NCBI GenBank assembly: GCA_023230125.1
Contig: JALNXZ010000112.1
Span: 1 to 5,645 of the forward strand
DNA length: 5,645 nt
Direction: 5' to 3'
From: Bacteroidales bacterium
GTDB taxonomy: Bacteria; Bacteroidota; Bacteroidia; Bacteroidales; UBA1402
Shown: piece by piece, positions 1-5,525 of the stretch
Layout: every line of letters begins with the position of its first letter
Numbering within the stretch: position 1 is the stretch's first letter
Notes under the pieces: model-generated
Told to the model about the DNA's origin: nothing
What the model saw: only the letters and a program-made list of their open reading frames with translations
The model's database searches: none
Translations under genes and position numbers: made by a program

Positions 1-318
1 GTCTTATATTATATACGATATCAGTTTCTGCAACCAAACTATATTTCAGATGCCTTCAATCAGGCTTTGATCATAGCTGAACAAATAAAATATCCAAAAG
101 AACAGATTGATATGTTGATTGCAAATGGAGTTCCATCTGCCATTCAATTGGTTCTGGTATGTTTGTGGCTCTACATCATCGGTGGTGCCTTTCTTTTCCT
201 TTTCATAAGCCCTATGATTGCACGCAAGAAACCGGAAGACAACATTCCTATATCAGACCTGGAAAACACTTACGAACCCTATCAAGATAAAAACAATTCC
301 GACGAATCAAAATCATAA
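1..318 (+). CDS. DUF4199-like integral membrane protein (3' end only)
   Basis: The frame is open from the first base and ends with TAA at 316-318, so this is the last 105 residues of a gene that begins outside the window. A TTG at base 67 could be read as a start, but the open frame and family-like sequence before it make that unlikely. Visible parts are an amphipathic stretch with YYIRYQFLQPNY near its beginning and an EQIDML segment. A strong transmembrane helix follows at about residues 47-71 of the fragment, then a polar, acidic C-terminal tail. This pattern, a loop with an aromatic-P-(N/F) motif, a helix rich in E and Q and a final membrane span, resembles the C-terminus of DUF4199 proteins, which are multi-pass membrane proteins of unknown function in Bacteroidota. 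DUF4199 genes often lie directly before a family 2 glycosyltransferase, as here with a 4-base gap. The assignment rests on remembered family pattern and gene order. Confidence 0.7.
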   Translation, partial: VLYYIRYQFLQPNYISDAFNQALIIAEQIKYPKEQIDMLIANGVPSAIQLVLVCLWLYIIGGAFLFLFISPMIARKKPEDNIPISDLENTYEPYQDKNNSDESKS

Positions 319-322
319 GATT

Positions 323-1273
323 ATGAATATCAGCCTTGTAATACCATTATTTAACGAAGCGGAATCAATCCCGGATCTTTTTTCCTGGATTCAGCGCGTC
401 ATGACTGAGCATAAATTCAGTTATGAAGTCATTTTTGTCAATGACGGTTCCACAGACAAATCATGGGACATCATCAAGAGCCTTCAGGCTGAACACCCGG
501 AAGTGAAGGGCATCAAATTTCGCCGCAACTACGGAAAATCACCTGCTTTATATTGCGGATTCAAAAGAGCGGAAGGTGACGTTATCATCACTCTTGACGC
601 AGATCTTCAGGACAGTCCCGACGAAATCCCGGAACTCTACAAAATGATTACAGAAGAAGACTACGATTTGGTATCCGGTTGGAAAAAAAAACGACACGAC
701 AGAAAGTTAACCAAAAACATTCCCTCCAAAATATACAATGCCACGGCCAGACACATCACCGGCCTGAAACTACATGACATGAATTGCGGCTTAAAGGCTT
801 ATAGAAAGATTGTCATCAAAAACATTGAAGTTTACGGAGAAATGCACCGATATCTTCCCTACCTCGCAAAAAATGCAGGTTTTACCAAGATAGGAGAAAA
901 GGTGGTACATCATCAAAAAAGAAAATTTGGCGAATCAAAATTTGGCATGAATCGGTTTATCAACGGATATCTGGACTTGATCACACTTTGGTTTCTGAAT
1001 AAATTCGGGAAAAAGCCCATGCATTTCTTCGGGTTGGTCGGAAGTCTGATGTTCATGATTGGCCTGGTTGCGATCATTGTTGTCGGTGTCATGAAACTGA
1101 CAGACCTTGCTAACGGCATTCCCGCACGACTGGTCACGGATCTTCCTGCCTTCTATTTATCTCTGACCTGCATGATTTTGGGAGTCCTTTTGTTTCTGAC
1201 AGGTTTCTTGGGTGAGTTGATTTCCAGAAACGCGCCGGAACGCAACAATTATATCATTGAAGAAAATGTATAG
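323..1273 (+). CDS. Polyprenyl-phosphate glycosyltransferase, family 2 (DPM1/GtrB-like) with two C-terminal membrane helices
   Basis: The protein has 316 residues, a normal length for this group. It probably moves a sugar from a nucleotide donor to a polyprenyl phosphate at the cytoplasmic face of the inner membrane, supplying lipid-linked sugar for envelope glycans; donor and acceptor cannot be told from sequence. The GT-A domain starts at once with SLVIPLFNEAESIPDL (4-19). It continues with FVNDGSTDKSW (38-48) and the metal-binding LDADLQD (91-97, DxD-type D92/D94). HDMNCGLKAYRK (151-162) and the basic QKRKFGESKFG stretch (198-208) are typical of the DPM1/GtrB/ArnC branch. Two hydrophobic helices lie at about 235-257 and 276-298, followed by LGELISRN. 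I chose ATG 323 because the GT-A strand begins directly after it and it lies 4 bases after the previous stop. The frame is open upstream to an ATG at 218, but that extension overlaps the DUF4199 gene and has no family-like sequence. The stop overlaps the next gene, suggesting coupled translation. Confidence 0.93.
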   Translation: MNISLVIPLFNEAESIPDLFSWIQRVMTEHKFSYEVIFVNDGSTDKSWDIIKSLQAEHPEVKGIKFRRNYGKSPALYCGFKRAEGDVIITLDADLQDSPDEIPELYKMITEEDYDLVSGWKKKRHDRKLTKNIPSKIYNATARHITGLKLHDMNCGLKAYRKIVIKNIEVYGEMHRYLPYLAKNAGFTKIGEKVVHHQKRKFGESKFGMNRFINGYLDLITLWFLNKFGKKPMHFFGLVGSLMFMIGLVAIIVVGVMKLTDLANGIPARLVTDLPAFYLSLTCMILGVLLFLTGFLGELISRNAPERNNYIIEENV

Positions 1274-1727
1274 ACGAATATGGGTTTTACCGGCTTTGGC
1301 AACTCTTCTGCTTACCTCCTGCAACAGTGGTGGATGTTATGACAACATGGACGTAAAGGTATATTGCAGCTTTTATTCTCAAACACTACAAAAAGCTGTC
1401 CAAATTGACAGTGTAACTGTTTGGGGAGTTGGATCGGATTCCTTGATTTACGACAACGAGACGCTAAGCGAACTGGCACTTGAACTTAATCCGAAAGTGC
1501 AGGAAACAAAATATGTGGTTCAGGCGATAGCCGGTGGTGACCTATATGCAGATACACTTACCCTGAAATATACCAATCAGCCCTGGTTCCAGTCCATGGA
1601 ATGCGGATGTATGGTTTTCAGCACCCTGGAGACCTTTTGGACTACTGGTATCATTTTTAAATCAGCAACCATCTTGAATCCAAAAGTCATCAACCAGAAA
1701 ACAGAACATGTCGTCCTCAATTTATAA
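1266..1727 (+). CDS. DUF6452-like small lipoprotein of unknown function
   Basis: This is a 153-residue secreted protein. MYRR is followed by a hydrophobic stretch and the lipobox LLTSC, with the lipidated cysteine at residue 19, so it is an envelope lipoprotein. The mature part has GGCYDNMDVKVYCSFY (22-37, C24 and C34), a DSVTVWGVGSDSL segment (48-60), alternating hydrophobic/polar beta-like strands, a DTLTLKYTN strand (96-104) and MECGC (111-115, C113 and C115). This order resembles DUF6452: a cysteine near the start, a T/V-rich 'GxDSL' strand, a DTL-type strand, then a cysteine before a hydrophobic 'VF' strand. The molecular function is unknown. I start at ATG 1266, which overlaps the glycosyltransferase stop by 8 bases. 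A TTG at 1257 in the same frame would add MKK and give a more typical signal n-region, so it remains possible. The 3' end overlaps the DUF6048-like gene by 20 bases; the two families commonly occur as neighbours, suggesting a shared job at the outer membrane. Confidence 0.75.
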   Translation: MYRRIWVLPALATLLLTSCNSGGCYDNMDVKVYCSFYSQTLQKAVQIDSVTVWGVGSDSLIYDNETLSELALELNPKVQETKYVVQAIAGGDLYADTLTLKYTNQPWFQSMECGCMVFSTLETFWTTGIIFKSATILNPKVINQKTEHVVLNL

Positions 1728-2382
1728 AACGCTCTTTTTGTGTCTGGTTCTTCCCACAACAATATCTGTTTCAGCAGCAGAAAAGAAAAAGGAAGAAGTG
1801 GTCAAAGTGCCATTGTACCAAGGCATCCAAATCGGTTTTGACTTGGTCTCCCCTGCCAGTTATCTGATTTCGGACAGTTATGGAGTTGATATCAAGGCAG
1901 ATATCAATCTTTGGAACAAATATTTTCCAACCGTGGAACTGGGTTATGCCGATTTTGACAAGACCAGTGAAGACGGCATCAACTGCACTTCCTCCGGACA
2001 ATACTTTAAGGTCGGGATCAACAAAGCTCTGTCTTATCGTGGCAACAAGGCTGAAGACCTGTTTTTTGCAGGAATACATTATGGATTCTCCTCCTTCTCA
2101 TACAATTTGGACAATTTGGTTTATTACCCCAACTATTGGGGTTACGACAATATCACTTCTTTCCAGGATCAAGAAGCGACCACCGGGTGGATTGAACTGG
2201 TTGCCGGTGTACGGATTCAGATCATTGGACCTATTTCTCTAGGCTGGACCGCACAATACAAATCAACCCTGCATGTCTCCGATGGTAGAAATAGCATACC
2301 AGCCTATATTCCAGGTTATGGAGAAAATTTCAAACCAAAACTGGGTATGGCTTTTCATCTTTATTACAGACTGCCATTCTGA
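1708..2382 (+). CDS. DUF6048-like secreted protein, probable outer-membrane beta-barrel
   Basis: The protein has 224 residues. A signal peptide covers about residues 1-24, with a hydrophobic core LFLCLVLP and a cleavage site near VSAA before a lysine/glutamate-rich linker. The rest is amphipathic beta-strand pattern with many aromatic residues: PLYQGIQIGFDL (35-46), KYFPTVELGYADF (71-83), QYFKVGINKALSY (98-110), LFFAGIHYGFSSFSYNL (118-134), WIELVAGVRIQI (161-172), ISLGWTAQYKSTLHV (176-190), IPGYGENF (201-208) and a last strand ending RLPF. A C-terminal aromatic residue on the last strand is the usual signal for barrel assembly by BAM. The strand sequence and the IPGYG motif resemble DUF6048; no substrate or activity is known. 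It starts inside the end of the DUF6452-like gene (20-base overlap), so the two are probably translated together. The barrel count is inferred from the pattern only, giving roughly 8-10 strands. Confidence 0.77.
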   Translation: MSSSIYKTLFLCLVLPTTISVSAAEKKKEEVVKVPLYQGIQIGFDLVSPASYLISDSYGVDIKADINLWNKYFPTVELGYADFDKTSEDGINCTSSGQYFKVGINKALSYRGNKAEDLFFAGIHYGFSSFSYNLDNLVYYPNYWGYDNITSFQDQEATTGWIELVAGVRIQIIGPISLGWTAQYKSTLHVSDGRNSIPAYIPGYGENFKPKLGMAFHLYYRLPF

Positions 2383-2417
2383 TAGAACCGGCCGGATAAA
2401 TTTTATCAGTCAAAACA

Positions 2418-3431
2418 ATGAAAAAGTGCCGTTTACTTGTTGCTGCATCAATCACTCTAAGTAGCTTGCTTCTTCTGAATGCTTGTCAGGGGAAGAGGTA
2501 CATCATGAACGAAGGATACATCTTCGACACCATCTATCACATCACCTACGCTTCTACAAAAGACTTGCAAACAGGTATTGAAGCTGAATTGCAGAAATTT
2601 GACGCAGCTTTGTCCATGTTCAGTCCTGAATCAACCATCAGCCAAATCAACCAGGCAGGCAAAGAAGAAATTAACCTGAACAAAGAGTCTTGGACACTGA
2701 AAGTCATTGAAGAAAGTATCAAGATATCTAAACTGACCCATGGTGCCTTTGATATCACTGTTGCGCCACTGGTTAATGCTTGGGGTTTTGGCTTCAAAAA
2801 TATGGACCATGTAAGCCAACAGGATATTGACAGTCTAAGACAATTTGTCGGCTACAAACTTCTACAGCTCCATAACGGCATTCTGTTCAAAGCGGATCCA
2901 CGTGTTCAGCTTGATGCATCAGCAGTTGCCAAAGGTTACGCCTGTGATATTGTGGCTGAATTTTTACGTAAGAATGGCGTCAAGAATTATCTGATTGAAA
3001 TTGGCGGTGAAATGGCATTGAGTGGCAAAAATCCCAAGGGCACAGAATGGCGGGTGGGCATCAACGAACCCATAGACGACACGACATCAACCGATACGAA
3101 ATGGAAACAGAAACTGATTATTACAGATAGAGCCATCGCCACCTCAGGCAATTATCGCAGATTCTATAAAAAAGACGGAAAAAAATATGCCCATACCATT
3201 GATCCGGCCACAGGATATCCGGTACAACATTCATTACTTAGTGCCACTGTTGTCGCTAAAGATTGCCTGACTGCAGATGCACTCGCCACATCCTTCATGG
3301 TGATGGGTGTGGATTCTGCCATGGCTTTGGCAGAAAGACTTCCTGATGTTGAAGGACTCTTCATATACAATGACGGAAGTTATGAAAATAAAATTTGTCA
3401 AACATCTGGTATTCAAACTTTTCAGAAATAA
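2418..3431 (+). CDS. apbE: FAD:protein FMN transferase (ApbE family lipoprotein)
   Basis: The 337-residue protein uses FAD to attach FMN covalently to threonine or serine of target proteins outside the cytoplasm; known targets are NqrB/NqrC, RnfD/RnfG and FMN-binding-domain proteins. A signal peptide ends in the lipobox LLNAC with the lipidated cysteine at residue 23. Family motifs appear in order: FDTIYHITY (36-44), a segment ending FDAALSMFSPES (61-72), FDITVAPLVNAWGFG (111-125), LDASAVAKGYACD (165-177), YLIEIGGEMALSGKNP (191-206), WRVGI (211-215), IATSGNYRRFY (240-250), HTIDPATGYPV (259-269) and CLTADALATSFMVMG (283-297). D287 and T291 correspond to the conserved metal-site region. Length and all main motifs are intact, so it should be active. 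Older databases call it a thiamine biosynthesis lipoprotein; that name is outdated. It lies 35 bases after the DUF6048-like gene, with no consensus promoter in the gap, so it is probably the last gene of the upstream transcript. No flavinylation target is encoded in the window. Confidence 0.95.
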   Translation: MKKCRLLVAASITLSSLLLLNACQGKRYIMNEGYIFDTIYHITYASTKDLQTGIEAELQKFDAALSMFSPESTISQINQAGKEEINLNKESWTLKVIEESIKISKLTHGAFDITVAPLVNAWGFGFKNMDHVSQQDIDSLRQFVGYKLLQLHNGILFKADPRVQLDASAVAKGYACDIVAEFLRKNGVKNYLIEIGGEMALSGKNPKGTEWRVGINEPIDDTTSTDTKWKQKLIITDRAIATSGNYRRFYKKDGKKYAHTIDPATGYPVQHSLLSATVVAKDCLTADALATSFMVMGVDSAMALAERLPDVEGLFIYNDGSYENKICQTSGIQTFQK

Positions 3432-3437
3432 TCAAGA

Positions 3438-3471
3438 TTTTCTGTTTTTATGATGGATAAAAACACGAAAA
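3438..3471 (+). terminator. AT-rich hairpin just after apbE, possible transcription terminator
   Basis: Bases 3438-3451 pair with 3457-3471 to give 14 base pairs around a GATGG loop (3452-3456), with C3466 as the only bulge. The inner 8 pairs (GTTTTTAT with ATAAAAAC) are perfect. It starts 7 bases after the apbE stop, where a terminator is expected. No T-tract follows the 3' arm; instead the T-run is in the 5' arm, so it is not a textbook intrinsic terminator in the + direction. It could protect the 3' end of the apbE transcript or pause polymerase before the atp promoter. Confidence 0.45.
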
Positions 3472-3538
3472 CGACCCAAATTGAGGAATTTCAAAGTTTA
3501 AAAAAGCCTAAAATAATTTGACTTTATCGAAATGAGTT

Positions 3539-3553
3539 CTTGGCTACAATTTG
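3539..3553 (-). repeat. Inverted near-copy of the 17-bp repeat, over the -33 box
   Basis: Bases 3540-3553 read TTGGCTACAATTTG, the reverse complement of the repeat at 3580-3613 apart from one missing A/T base. It can pair with the first copy (3539-3553 with 3582-3597, 15 pairs, one bulged T, 28-base loop). It can instead pair with the second copy (3540-3553 with 3599-3613, extendable through TTC 3537-3539 with GAA 3617-3619 across an AAA bulge). The two pairings exclude each other. This arm lies upstream of the predicted start site, so an RNA hairpin would form only in transcripts reading through from apbE. Confidence 0.8.
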
Positions 3554-3580
3554 TTACTTGGAGGAAAATAGTTAATTTTG
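3550..3580 (+). promoter_or_regulatory. Bacteroides-type promoter of the atp operon
   Basis: TTTG at 3550-3553 and TAATTTTG at 3573-3580 match the -33 (TTTG) and -7 (TAnnTTTG) elements of the primary sigma factor of Bacteroides, with a 19-base spacer, which is in the usual range. Transcription would begin at about 3585-3590, leaving a leader of roughly 65-70 bases before atpD. It is the only full match I found in this intergenic region. The -33 box lies inside the inverted repeat arm and the last base of the -7 box is the first base of the tandem repeat. Confidence 0.65.
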
Positions 3581-3613
3581 CCAAATTTGTAGCCAAGCCA
3601 AATTTGTAGCCAA
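3580..3613 (+). repeat. Two perfect tandem 17-bp repeats at the atpD promoter
   Basis: The unit GCCAAATTTGTAGCCAA occurs at 3580-3596 and again at 3597-3613, identical and head to tail. Each unit contains the palindrome CAAATTTG. If the predicted promoter is right, the first copy covers the start site and the second lies in the early leader. Two copies 17 bases apart (about 1.6 helical turns) could bind a regulator or form part of a leader structure. No known regulator site is recognised. Confidence 0.9.
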
Positions 3614-3655
3614 AAAGAATGTAAAAATATAAACCATTATATAAAGCATAGTTAT

Positions 3656-5167
3656 ATGTCAACAACAATTGGTCATATTGTACAAGTTATCGGTCCTGTG
3701 GTGGATGTTGCATTCCCGGACGGATGTGAAGATATGCCTAGAATCCATGATGCACTTGAAATCATCAAGGAAGAAGGGCAAAACATAATATTGGAATGCC
3801 AGCAGCACATTGGTGAAGATACCGTACGTGCGATATCCATGGAATCCACAGACGGATTGGTCAGGGGAATGGAAGTTCATCCTTTGGGATCTCCTATCAC
3901 CATGCCTATCGGCGACCAGATTAAAGGCAGGATGATGAACGTCATCGGAAAATCTATTGATGGTATGCCGGAGTTGTCGATGGAAGGTTCATACCCCATT
4001 CATAGAGAAGTCCCTAAATTTAAAGACCTTACAACCAATCAGGAAATCCTTTTTACCGGTATTAAGGTTATTGACTTGTTGGAGCCTTATTCAAAAGGTG
4101 GTAAAATTGGTTTGTTCGGAGGTGCCGGTGTTGGAAAGACAGTACTCATCATGGAGTTGATCAATAATATTGCCAAAAGCTACAACGGATACTCCGTTTT
4201 CGCAGGCGTCGGTGAACGTACCCGTGAAGGTAATGACCTACTGCGTGATATGATTGAATCCGGCGTTATCCGCTATGGAAAAAAATTCAAGGAAAGTATG
4301 GATGCAGGCAACTGGGACTTGTCCTTAATCGATCAGGAAGAATTGGCAAAATCTCAGGCAACACTCGTGTTCGGACAGATGAATGAACCTCCCGGCGCAC
4401 GCGCTTCTGTTGCCTTATCAGGACTGACAGTCGCTGAATCTTTCCGTGATGCAAGTGGCAAGAGTGGTGGTAAAGATATCTTATTTTTCATTGATAATAT
4501 TTTTCGTTTCACCCAGGCAGGTTCTGAGGTTTCAGCCTTGTTAGGCCGTATGCCTTCTGCGGTAGGTTATCAACCAACACTGGCTACTGAAATGGGAGCG
4601 TTACAGGAACGTATCACTTCCACAAAAAATGGTTCAATCACTTCTGTACAGGCTATCTATGTACCTGCAGATGACTTGACCGACCCCGCTCCTGCCACCA
4701 CCTTCTCTCACTTGGATGCCACGACGGTATTGAATCGTAAGATTTCGGAATTGGGCATCTATCCCGCCGTTGACCCTCTGGATTCGACATCCCGCATCAT
4801 GGATCCGAATATTATCGGTGAAGAGCACTATAACACGGCACAAAGAGTAAAGCAATTGCTCCAGAGATATAAGGAATTGCAGGATATCATTGCCATATTG
4901 GGTATGGATGAGCTTTCTGACGAGGATAAGCTGACTGTTTCCAGAGCAAGACGTGTTCAACGTTTCTTATCGCAGCCATTTTTTATGTCTGCTCAATTTA
5001 CAGGCATTCCGGGCGTAATAGTTCCTATTGAAGAAACGATTCGCGGATTCAACATGATTATGGACGGTGAAGTGGATCAATATCCTGAAGCTTCATTTAT
5101 CACGGTCGGCACCATCGATGAAGCCATCGCGAAAGGCAAGAAGTTGCTTTTGGAAGCCAACGTTTAA
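3656..5167 (+). CDS. atpD: F1Fo ATP synthase subunit beta
   Basis: This is the catalytic subunit of the F1 head, on the cytoplasmic side of the membrane; three copies alternate with alpha and make ATP from ADP and phosphate. All 503 residues are present. The N-terminal barrel starts GHIVQVIGPVVDVAFPDG (6-23). The P-loop GGAGVGKT is at 155-162, GERTREGNDL at 186-195 (with E187 as the catalytic glutamate of this motif), GQMNEPPGAR at 240-249 and Walker B LFFID at 276-280. AGSEVSALLGRMPSAVGYQP at 288-307 is also intact. The C-terminal helical domain carries DELSDED at 418-424, the lever that contacts subunit gamma. Between GVIRYG and GQMNEPPG lies a stretch (about 207-234) longer than in E. coli beta, as is common in Bacteroidota. 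ATG 3656 gives the standard N-terminus; there is no strong Shine-Dalgarno, only an AT-rich leader. It is the first gene of the atp operon, downstream of a predicted promoter and repeats. Confidence 0.99.
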   Translation: MSTTIGHIVQVIGPVVDVAFPDGCEDMPRIHDALEIIKEEGQNIILECQQHIGEDTVRAISMESTDGLVRGMEVHPLGSPITMPIGDQIKGRMMNVIGKSIDGMPELSMEGSYPIHREVPKFKDLTTNQEILFTGIKVIDLLEPYSKGGKIGLFGGAGVGKTVLIMELINNIAKSYNGYSVFAGVGERTREGNDLLRDMIESGVIRYGKKFKESMDAGNWDLSLIDQEELAKSQATLVFGQMNEPPGARASVALSGLTVAESFRDASGKSGGKDILFFIDNIFRFTQAGSEVSALLGRMPSAVGYQPTLATEMGALQERITSTKNGSITSVQAIYVPADDLTDPAPATTFSHLDATTVLNRKISELGIYPAVDPLDSTSRIMDPNIIGEEHYNTAQRVKQLLQRYKELQDIIAILGMDELSDEDKLTVSRARRVQRFLSQPFFMSAQFTGIPGVIVPIEETIRGFNMIMDGEVDQYPEASFITVGTIDEAIAKGKKLLLEANV

Positions 5168-5270
5168 AACTTTTATTGGATTTCAATCCCTATCTTATCG
5201 CTCACGCAAGTGAACAATTATTTGGCGAGTTACATCGAATACCTAAAATGTTAAAATAATAAAGAATGAG
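5168..5270 (+). other. 103-base non-coding gap between atpD and atpC
   Basis: This gap holds no open frame of note and no consensus promoter. Small inverted repeats are present: GGAT/ATCC around TTCA (5178-5189), and TCAC/GTGA around GCAA (5202-5213), the latter a 4-pair stem with a GNRA-type loop. Both are short and could be chance. The last 25 bases before atpC are A-rich with no clear ribosome binding site. Confidence 0.5.
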
Positions 5271-5519
5271 ATGCAATTGATTTTATTATCACCTACAAAA
5301 ACGCTGTTTGACGGCGAAATTGATTCGGTAACGATTCCAGGTACAAAAGGCCTGTTTACCGTTTTACCACATCATGCTCCCCTGATCACGACTACAGAAA
5401 AGGGTACCATCACCTACAAGACTATTGATGGAGAACATAACATTCAGGTTTCAGACGGTTTTGCAGAAATTAAAAACAATATTGTTTCCATTTGTATTGA
5501 AAAATTGATGGTTGAATAA
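5271..5519 (+). CDS. atpC: F1Fo ATP synthase subunit epsilon, short form
   Basis: The 82-residue protein is the epsilon subunit of the F1 central stalk, which binds gamma and the c-ring and couples the rotor. The sequence is a complete N-terminal beta-sandwich domain: MQLILLSPTKTLFDGEIDSV (1-20), PGTKGLFTVLPHHAPLIT (23-40), KGTITYK (44-50) and SDGFAEIKNNIVSICIE (61-77). The stop follows soon after the last strand, so the C-terminal two-helix domain, which in E. coli epsilon inserts into F1 and inhibits ATP hydrolysis, is absent. Short epsilon subunits of this size are usual in Bacteroidota, so this is not a truncation by mutation. ATG 5271 is the first usable start; an ATG at 5266 in another frame stops after four codons. 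It follows atpD by 103 bases and precedes the next gene by 6. Confidence 0.97.
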   Translation: MQLILLSPTKTLFDGEIDSVTIPGTKGLFTVLPHHAPLITTTEKGTITYKTIDGEHNIQVSDGFAEIKNNIVSICIEKLMVE

Positions 5520-5525
5520 TTAAAA

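Noticed and set aside
218..322. Upstream ATG start for the glycosyltransferase adding 35 residues
   Set aside because: The extension lies within the DUF4199-like gene in another frame and shows no family-like sequence; the GT-A fold begins right after ATG 323.
1771..2079. 102-codon minus-strand open frame opposite the DUF6048-like gene
   Set aside because: No family-like sequence, no promoter, and the + strand frame has a signal peptide and barrel pattern.
1880..2242. 120-codon + strand open frame inside the DUF6048-like gene
   Set aside because: It is a shifted frame of a well supported gene, with no signal, domain or start context.
2383..2417. Promoter or terminator between the DUF6048-like gene and apbE
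   Set aside because: CCGGCCGG and a GATAA/TTATC inverted repeat are present, but the loop is only about 3 bases and there is no TTTG / TAnnTTTG pair.
3511..3520. Second possible -7 element (ATAATTTG) upstream in the apbE-atpD gap
   Set aside because: TA is one base out of position relative to TTTG for the TAnnTTTG consensus; the 3573-3580 match is exact with good spacing.
3580..3613. CRISPR-like or transposon-end repeat
   Set aside because: There are only two direct copies with no spacer between them, no target-site duplication and no transposase or cas gene nearby.
4634..4960. 108-codon open frame on the minus strand inside atpD
   Set aside because: It is antisense to the highly conserved beta subunit, has no recognisable domain and is best explained by codon bias of atpD.
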